DNA of 10,781 nt from Ascidiaceihabitans sp. (GTDB lineage: Bacteria > Pseudomonadota > Alphaproteobacteria > Rhodobacterales > Rhodobacteraceae): assembly GCA_023301665.1 (NCBI GenBank), contig JALZUL010000026.1:1-10781 (forward strand), written 5' to 3'. Positions 6,335 to 10,781 of this stretch are shown piece by piece. Positions within the stretch are counted from its first letter, which is position 1. Each line of letters begins with the position of its first letter. The notes beneath the pieces were generated by a model. It did not search any database. It worked only from the letters and a program-made list of their open reading frames with translations, and had not been told where the DNA came from. The position numbers and the translations under genes were made by a program.

Positions 6335-7425
6335 TAGCCTTCCCTCTTCTCAAAATCGATACGCGGGTCAACCAGCACATACATCAGGTCAGACAGGATC
6401 GCCACGAGCAATCCCATAAGGCCAAAGATGTAGAGCGTGCCAAATACGATAGGATAGTCACGCGCAACCGCCGCTTCAAATCCCAAACGCCCCAAACCAT
6501 CCAACGAAAAGATCGTCTCAATGATAAGTGAACCGCCAAAAAACACAGAGATAAACAGACCCGGAAAGCCTGCGATCACGATCAGCATCGCATTGCGAAA
6601 TACGTGGCCGTACAGCACTTGGCGTTCGTTCAACCCCTTAGCTTTGGCCGTCACCACATAAAGCTTCTTGATCTCATCAAGAAAGCTGTTCTTGGTCAGC
6701 AAGGTCAGCGTGGCAAAGCCGCCAATCGTACCAGCCAGAACCGGCAAGGCGATGTGCCAGAAATAATCCAGCACTTTGCCAATCGCTGACAGCTCTTCAA
6801 AATTGTCCGAGGTTAAGCCGCGCAGCGGGAACCACTGGAAATAACTGCCACCGGCGAACAAAACCAAAAGCATAATCGCAAACAGGAAACTTGGGATCGC
6901 GTAAGCACCGATGATAAAACCACTGGTCCACGTATCAAATCGTGAACCATCACGCACAGCTTTGCGGATGCCCAGCGGTATTGAGATCGCGTACGCGATA
7001 ACCGTTGACCAAAGCCCCAGCGTGATCGACACCGGCAGTTTCTCTTTGACCAAATCAATCACAGATATCGATCGGAAATAGCTCTCCCCGAAATCAAAGC
7101 GCATATAGTTCCAAACCATATTGATGAAACGCTGGACAGGTGGCTTATCAAAGCCGAACTCCGCTTCCAACTCCGCGATAAATTCAGGCGGCAAGCCACG
7201 TGCACCGATATATTCGCTGTCTGAACCGGTCACCAGATCTTCGGCACCGCCATCACCGCTGCCACCCGTAAACCCCTCAAGCACATCACCGCCCCCTTGA
7301 GCCCGTGCAATCGCTTGCTCCACCGGACCGCCGGGAACAAATTGCACCAAAGCAAAGTTCACAAGCAAAATGCCAAGCAATGTTGGGATCACCAACAAGA
7401 GGCGTCGTAGTACATAGGCGCTCAT
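6334..7425 (-). CDS. yejB: Peptide ABC importer, permease subunit YejB
   Basis: YejB is the other half of the inner-membrane channel. The N-terminus MSAYVLRRLLLVIPTLLGILLVNF is the typical start of DppB/OppB/YejB permeases and forms the first helix (about 9-29), followed by FVPGGPVEQ. A periplasmic region of about 90 residues follows; its Gly/Asp-rich part (44-70) and GLPPEFIAELEAEFGFDKPP are YejB hallmarks. The core permease domain runs from about 130 to the end. The coupling loop lies near 253-279 (KKLYVVTAKAKGLNERQV). The C-terminus LSDLMYVLVDPRIDFEKREG is the usual family ending. The start lies 7 bases after the yejA stop, with AAGGT at 7435-7439 overlapping the end of yejA as ribosome binding site, consistent with one transcript. 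Confidence 0.96.
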   Translation of the reverse strand: MSAYVLRRLLLVIPTLLGILLVNFALVQFVPGGPVEQAIARAQGGGDVLEGFTGGSGDGGAEDLVTGSDSEYIGARGLPPEFIAELEAEFGFDKPPVQRFINMVWNYMRFDFGESYFRSISVIDLVKEKLPVSITLGLWSTVIAYAISIPLGIRKAVRDGSRFDTWTSGFIIGAYAIPSFLFAIMLLVLFAGGSYFQWFPLRGLTSDNFEELSAIGKVLDYFWHIALPVLAGTIGGFATLTLLTKNSFLDEIKKLYVVTAKAKGLNERQVLYGHVFRNAMLIVIAGFPGLFISVFFGGSLIIETIFSLDGLGRLGFEAAVARDYPIVFGTLYIFGLMGLLVAILSDLMYVLVDPRIDFEKREG

Positions 7426-7432
7426 TTAATAA

Positions 7433-9364
7433 TTACCTTAATGCGCCAGCTTCACGCAGTGCCGCAGCTTTATCAGCATCGTACCACCAAAAATCAAGAT
7501 ACCCGAGCCCAAAGGCCGGAATAGTCTCTGGGTGGCCATATTGATCATAATACGCAACCCAGTGATCAGCCTTGTACCACATCGGAATCATGATGAATTC
7601 GTGACGCAAAACACGATCAAGTGCCATCATAGCCGTGATTTCATCCTCGCGTGTGGTGGCCTCAAGCGAGGCATCGATGATCGCATCAACCAATGGGCTG
7701 GCAAGACCAGCGGGGTTGAACAGGGAAAACTCAGCCGCTTCAGAACCATAACGCTGATGCAAACCTGTGCCAGTGCCAAGGAATGCGGCATAGCTATCAT
7801 AAACCAGATCATAGTCGCGATCGCGCTCACGCGATGTGTATTGCGACGAATCCACCTTTTCGAGCGTGATATCGACCCCAAGGGTTTTCACATTGCTCAC
7901 AAAGTTCTCCATCACACCGCTCAACGTAGCTGGGGAGCTGGAATTAAACAGGAAGTTGATCTTTAGCGGCTCGCCAGCAGCATTGCGGCGTACACCTGTA
8001 TCATCAACGGCCCATCCGGCATCATCCAAAAGCTTTGAGGCTTTGCGTACATTGCGACGGTCTAACAAGCGTGCAGGGTTGGATGTGTGCGGGATCACCG
8101 CGGCTTCAGTATAGATCGTTTCAGGCACCAAATCACCAAGCCCTTGCAAAAAGGCCAACTCAGCACCAACCGGCAAGTCATTTGCCATCAATTCAGTGTC
8201 TTGCGTAAAAGAAGCGCGCTGTTGGAACAAACCGTATTGCAGGGATTCATTGGTCCACTCAAAGTTATACGCCAGTGCAATCGCTTGGCGCACACGCTTG
8301 TCTTTCAAGATCTCCTTACCAAGGTTGAAAACAATACCGTTTGGCGTCGGAGGTGACCCATCGGGAAGGCTTTTCTTAACAATGTGACCATCATCAATCT
8401 TTGAAAAATTATATCCGGTCGCCCATTGGCGGGAATCGTTTTCAACGCGGATGGTAAATTCACCAGCTTTAAACGCCTCAAAGGCCGAGGTCGCATCGCC
8501 AAAGTATTCGATACGGATGATATCAAAGTTGTTGCGGCCAACGTTTATCGGCAGATCTTTACCCCAATAGTCTGGGTTGCGCTTATAGGAAACGCGGCGG
8601 TTCACATCGACAGTGTCAATCATATAGGCACCTGACCCCGGCGATACCTCTAAGCGACTTTCATCAAGGCTCGCGCCTGTCTCTTCATACCACTTCTTGG
8701 ACCACGCAGGCACAAACCCCACTTGATCGATCAGGCTGCGGCGCGAAATCCCTTCGGTGAAATAGAACTTGATCGCGTGGTCGTTGATCACCTCTACTTT
8801 AGGGATACGCTTGCGCACAGCGTCCGCGTAAGATTTCAGCCCCTCATCCAATAGCAGGTTATGGCTGAATTCGATGTCATGAGCCGTCACCGGAGTGCCG
8901 TCAGAAAACCTTGCCTCAGGACGCATATGGAAAATCACCCAATTGCGACCCTCGTCATATTCCAAACGCTCTGCGAGCAAACCATAGTATTCAGCATAAA
9001 CATCCGCAGGTGCGCCGGTTGAATTCACACCTTCGCCAAGCAGGCTCTCATACATCACAGATGAAAGCGCCCCAGCGCGGCCCTTGCGCGTGTAGGGGTG
9101 CATTGAATCAAAGGTGCCGACTGTGCCCAAAGCGATCTCACCACCTTTTGGCGCGTTCGGGTTTACATAATCAAAATGCGTAAAGTCGGCTGGGTACTTC
9201 AGATCACCATAAAACGAATACCCATGCGAAACGGTGTTCTCACCTTCAGCCTTAACCATCCCCGCGAATAAAACACTTACAATCAGTGCCAGAACCCCCA
9301 TGCTCCAATAGACTGGTCGCAGATCGATAGGTTTGGCTTTCACGCGTGTTCTGGGTTGGGTCAT
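7433..9364 (-). CDS. yejA: Periplasmic peptide-binding protein YejA (SBP family 5)
   Basis: YejA captures the substrate in the periplasm and delivers it to YejBE. The 643 residues are a little longer than E. coli YejA (about 600). The N-terminus has an unusually long basic leader (R5, R7, K9, K11, R16), a hydrophobic core at about 19-36 and a likely signal peptidase I site after VKA (39); there is no lipobox cysteine. The mature start, HGYSFYGDLKYPADFTHFDY then VNPNAPKGG, is the YejA signature. The rest follows the extracellular solute-binding family 5 pattern (EARFSDGTPVTAHDIEFS near 150; RVRQAIALAYNFEW midway). ATG at 9364 is chosen because AGAGGA (9373-9378) lies 8 bases upstream; Met22 would cut off the basic leader. 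It is the first gene of the operon. In other bacteria Yej imports microcin C and other peptides, and in Agrobacterium a Yej system imports peptidoglycan fragments; the substrate here is not readable. Confidence 0.95.
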   Translation of the reverse strand: MTQPRTRVKAKPIDLRPVYWSMGVLALIVSVLFAGMVKAEGENTVSHGYSFYGDLKYPADFTHFDYVNPNAPKGGEIALGTVGTFDSMHPYTRKGRAGALSSVMYESLLGEGVNSTGAPADVYAEYYGLLAERLEYDEGRNWVIFHMRPEARFSDGTPVTAHDIEFSHNLLLDEGLKSYADAVRKRIPKVEVINDHAIKFYFTEGISRRSLIDQVGFVPAWSKKWYEETGASLDESRLEVSPGSGAYMIDTVDVNRRVSYKRNPDYWGKDLPINVGRNNFDIIRIEYFGDATSAFEAFKAGEFTIRVENDSRQWATGYNFSKIDDGHIVKKSLPDGSPPTPNGIVFNLGKEILKDKRVRQAIALAYNFEWTNESLQYGLFQQRASFTQDTELMANDLPVGAELAFLQGLGDLVPETIYTEAAVIPHTSNPARLLDRRNVRKASKLLDDAGWAVDDTGVRRNAAGEPLKINFLFNSSSPATLSGVMENFVSNVKTLGVDITLEKVDSSQYTSRERDRDYDLVYDSYAAFLGTGTGLHQRYGSEAAEFSLFNPAGLASPLVDAIIDASLEATTREDEITAMMALDRVLRHEFIMIPMWYKADHWVAYYDQYGHPETIPAFGLGYLDFWWYDADKAAALREAGALR

Positions 9365-9384
9365 GTGGCTGATCCTCTTGAGTT

Positions 9385-9401
9385 TTTAAGAACGTCTTAA
9401 A
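9385..9401. promoter_or_regulatory. Palindrome in the yejA leader, candidate operator
   Basis: TTTAAGAACGTCTTAAA is a perfect inverted repeat of 7 bp per arm around ACG. It lies 20 bases upstream of the yejA start and just outside its Shine-Dalgarno. If the -10 element proposed at 9404-9409 is right, the palindrome covers the transcription start, a place where a bound repressor would block initiation. No protein family can be assigned to it. Confidence 0.45.
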
Positions 9402-9403
9402 CA

Positions 9404-9409
9404 GTTATA
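9404..9409 (-). promoter_or_regulatory. Candidate -10 element of the yejABEF promoter
   Basis: On the minus strand this reads TATAAC, a good -10 match, 40 bases before the yejA start codon. The base positions 17-18 upstream give only CTGGCC as a -35, a poor match, so an activator may be needed or the call may be wrong. The poor -35 falls inside the GCCGTT repeat cluster. Confidence 0.35.
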
Positions 9410-9411
9410 GC

Positions 9412-9457
9412 GCCGTTACGCTAAACGGCCAGTGCCGTTACATTCAAGTTTCGAATG
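9412..9457. repeat. Cluster of GCCGTT inverted and direct repeats upstream of yejA
   Basis: GCCGTT occurs at 9412-9417 and 9434-9439, and its reverse complement AACGGC at 9424-9429 between them. Half-site centres are 12 and 10 bases apart, about one helical turn each. The middle copy can pair with either flank (loops of 6 and 4 bases), so two mutually exclusive hairpins are possible if transcribed. GCCGTTAC is an 8-base direct repeat (9412-9419 and 9434-9441). Next to it CATTC (9441-9445) and GAATG (9453-9457) form another inverted repeat. The position just upstream of the suggested yejA promoter suggests regulator binding sites. Confidence 0.5.
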
Positions 9458-9520
9458 TGTGAACAGAGCGTTAATCCTCCGTTCGGTCCAGTTTTTTTGA
9501 AACCCAGGGTAGAGAAATCA

Positions 9521-9553
9521 CAAAAAAGGCCGCATGCATCGTGCATACGGCCT
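9521..9553 (-). terminator. Intrinsic terminator of the cytochrome c gene
   Basis: Read on the minus strand, AGGCCGTATGCA pairs with TGCATGCGGCCT, a 12-bp stem containing one G-U wobble, with a 3-base loop and a run of six T at the end. It lies about 35 bases after the cytochrome stop codon and separates that gene from the yej operon on the same strand. The plus-strand reading has only a short A/T-rich tail. Confidence 0.9.
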
Positions 9554-9587
9554 AAAATTCTAAATCTGACAGAGCTTGTATTGCCCC

Positions 9588-10094
9588 TTAATCGTCCAGA
9601 CTGTCCAAATACGCGATCACGTCGGCACGGTCTTCAGGCTTCTTCAAACCTGCGAAACCCATAGATGTGCCAGACGCGTATGAGCTTGGCTTGGTCAGGA
9701 AGCCATTCAAAGCCTCTGGTGTCCAATCGCCTTCCAGACCGCCAAGTGCGCCAGTAAACCCGAAACCGTCAACAGACGCGATATCACGCCCGACAACACC
9801 GTAAAGGGATGGGCCAACACCGTGGTCGCCCGCTTCAAGCTTGTGACAAGCGCCACATTTTCTGAAAACTTTTGCACCTTTGGCCACATCCGCAGCAGCC
9901 ATCAGTTCTTCAATGTTCACTTCAACGACTTCTTCAGCAACGTCTTCGCCACCTTCGACTTCGATGACATAAGCCTGCTCGCCGTGGGTATCCATATGGT
10001 AGACTTCTTCAGCCGCCCATTTTCCCAGCAAAAGGAAAAGCAACGCGCCAAAGACGCCGCCGCCAATTTTAGTGAGTGTCATTGTATCGAACAT
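9588..10094 (-). CDS. cycM: Membrane-anchored c-type cytochrome (c552/c_y type)
   Basis: This 168-residue protein carries one haem c and is probably an electron shuttle from the bc1 complex to a terminal oxidase. An uncleaved N-terminal membrane anchor is seen at about 8-28, followed by an acidic linker rich in Glu, Val and Ala (about 35-70), placing the haem domain in the periplasm. The haem site is CGACH (80-84) and the likely distal ligand is Met145 in SGTSMGFAGL. The layout matches Paracoccus CycM (c552) and the short-linker Rhodobacter c_y proteins. The chosen ATG at 10094 lacks a clear Shine-Dalgarno (only GGGCG upstream); Met5, with ATG at 10082, is an alternative but also has none. 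The gene is alone on its transcript, ended by a strong hairpin, and divergent from pheA. The family call is firm, the exact symbol less so. Confidence 0.92.
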   Translation of the reverse strand: MFDTMTLTKIGGGVFGALLFLLLGKWAAEEVYHMDTHGEQAYVIEVEGGEDVAEEVVEVNIEELMAAADVAKGAKVFRKCGACHKLEAGDHGVGPSLYGVVGRDIASVDGFGFTGALGGLEGDWTPEALNGFLTKPSSYASGTSMGFAGLKKPEDRADVIAYLDSLDD

Positions 10095-10128
10095 AAGTCA
10101 TGCGCCCATAATCTGTAGGTTTGGCGCG

Positions 10129-10157
10129 TATCTATTGGTTCCATTTCGCTCTGTCTA
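10129..10157 (-). promoter_or_regulatory. Possible promoter of the cytochrome c gene
   Basis: On the minus strand TAGACA (10152-10157) matches the -35 consensus at five of six bases and TAGATA (10129-10134) is a fair -10, with a 17-base spacer. It would give a leader of about 28 bases before the ATG at 10094. The rest of the 133-base divergent gap shows no clear pheA promoter. Confidence 0.3.
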
Positions 10158-10227
10158 GGTGTAGTTACCGCGACCAATCGCCCTCTTTTGTAAAATTGGG
10201 CCAATCTGACGCTCAAGGACCGAAATA

Positions 10228-10781
10228 ATGACACAGCGCATCGCCTTTCAGGGAGATTTAGGGGCCTACAGTCACGAGGCATGTCTCAAATCACGCCCTG
10301 ACGCAGAACCTGTTCCATGCTTGGGATTCGAGGATGTTTTTAACGCGGTACGCAGTGGCAAAGCTGATTTGGCGATGCTTCCGGTCGAAAATACCACCTA
10401 TGGGCGGGTCGCTGATATTCACCGCCTGCTTCCCGAAAGTGGCCTGCATATTATCGACGAAGAATTCATTCGTGTGCGCATCAGCTTGATGGCCAATCGC
10501 GGCCAAACGCTTGAGCAGATCAAACATGTCAGAGCGCATATGGTCCTGATTCCCCAAGCGCGAGCGTTCTTGGACGCACATGGAATCAGTTCCGAATCTG
10601 CAGCAGACAGCGCCGGCGCGGCTGCTCTCATCGCTAAAACTGGTGAAGTGGGTGTTGGCGCGCTCGCGTCATCCGTTGCCGCGCATATCAACGATATGGA
10701 AATTCTCGCTGAAGACATCGAGGACCAAGGCCACAACACCACCCGCTTTTTGTTGATGGCACCCAAACCTGATTTGTCGCT
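10228..10781 (+). CDS. pheA: Prephenate dehydratase, 3' end outside window
   Basis: PheA converts prephenate to phenylpyruvate in phenylalanine synthesis, in the cytoplasm. The visible 184 residues begin MTQRIAFQGDLGAYSHEAC, the usual start of the monofunctional enzyme (no chorismate mutase domain). Family motifs follow: LPVENTTYGRVADIHRLLPE (the conserved Asn of the active site), the ESAADSAGAAALIA segment, EDIEDQGHN, then TTRFLLM, which holds the catalytic Thr-Arg-Phe motif. The catalytic domain is thus nearly complete; the regulatory ACT domain, normally about 80-90 residues, would lie beyond the window. ATG at 10228 has AAGGA at 10215-10219, 8 bases upstream. The gene is divergent from the cytochrome c gene. 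Confidence 0.95.
   Translation, partial: MTQRIAFQGDLGAYSHEACLKSRPDAEPVPCLGFEDVFNAVRSGKADLAMLPVENTTYGRVADIHRLLPESGLHIIDEEFIRVRISLMANRGQTLEQIKHVRAHMVLIPQARAFLDAHGISSESAADSAGAAALIAKTGEVGVGALASSVAAHINDMEILAEDIEDQGHNTTRFLLMAPKPDLS

Noticed and set aside
7532..7966. Plus-strand open frame of 144 codons opposite yejA
   Set aside because: Antisense to the conserved C-terminal half of YejA; no supporting motif.

Overview
The window looks like ordinary chromosome from an alphaproteobacterium of the Rhodobacteraceae, most likely the roseobacter group. The basis is recognition of family-typical sequences: a short-linker membrane cytochrome c next to prephenate dehydratase, a YejABEF importer with the alphaproteobacterial YejE/YejB loop features, and a D,D-carboxypeptidase carrying a SPOR tail. 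Base composition appears moderate in GC and similar throughout. I see no rRNA, tRNA, CRISPR, insertion sequence, phage gene or attachment site. I could run no searches, so genus-level placement is inference.

Layout. (1) Positions 2-1309, plus strand: the 3' part of a secreted serine D,D-carboxypeptidase (S11) with a C-terminal SPOR domain; its start lies before the window. (2) 1306-2331, minus: an ABC-exporter-type six-helix membrane protein that stops where the ATPase domain would normally begin, overlapping the carboxypeptidase tail by 4 bases. (3) 2466-3341, minus: a LysR-type regulator of the GcvA/AmpR kind. (4) 3342-3647: a regulatory gap with a LysR-type box, an unrecognised 52-residue basic ORF on the plus strand with a good Shine-Dalgarno, and a strong terminator. 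(5) 3648-9364, minus: yejA-yejB-yejE-yejF, a complete peptide-type ABC importer operon, transcribed from a repeat-rich leader at about 9385-9457. (6) 9588-10094, minus: a membrane-anchored cytochrome c with its own terminator. (7) 10228 to the end, plus: the 5' two thirds of prephenate dehydratase (pheA), divergent from the cytochrome.

How the parts may work together. YejA binds peptide-like ligand in the periplasm, YejB and YejE form the channel, and YejF is a double ATPase that serves both halves. Related Yej systems in alphaproteobacteria have been linked to import of peptidoglycan fragments and to uptake of or tolerance to antimicrobial peptides. A peptidoglycan carboxypeptidase, an AmpR/GcvA-family regulator and Yej therefore sit together in a pattern that would fit cell-wall recycling or peptide traffic; this is inference from neighbourhood only. 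The cytochrome (electron transfer to oxidase) and pheA (phenylalanine synthesis) are housekeeping genes with no obvious link to that theme. The best leads are the ATPase-less exporter-fold protein, the small ORF beside the LysR box, and the dense inverted repeats in the yejA leader. I did not find a clearly new system.
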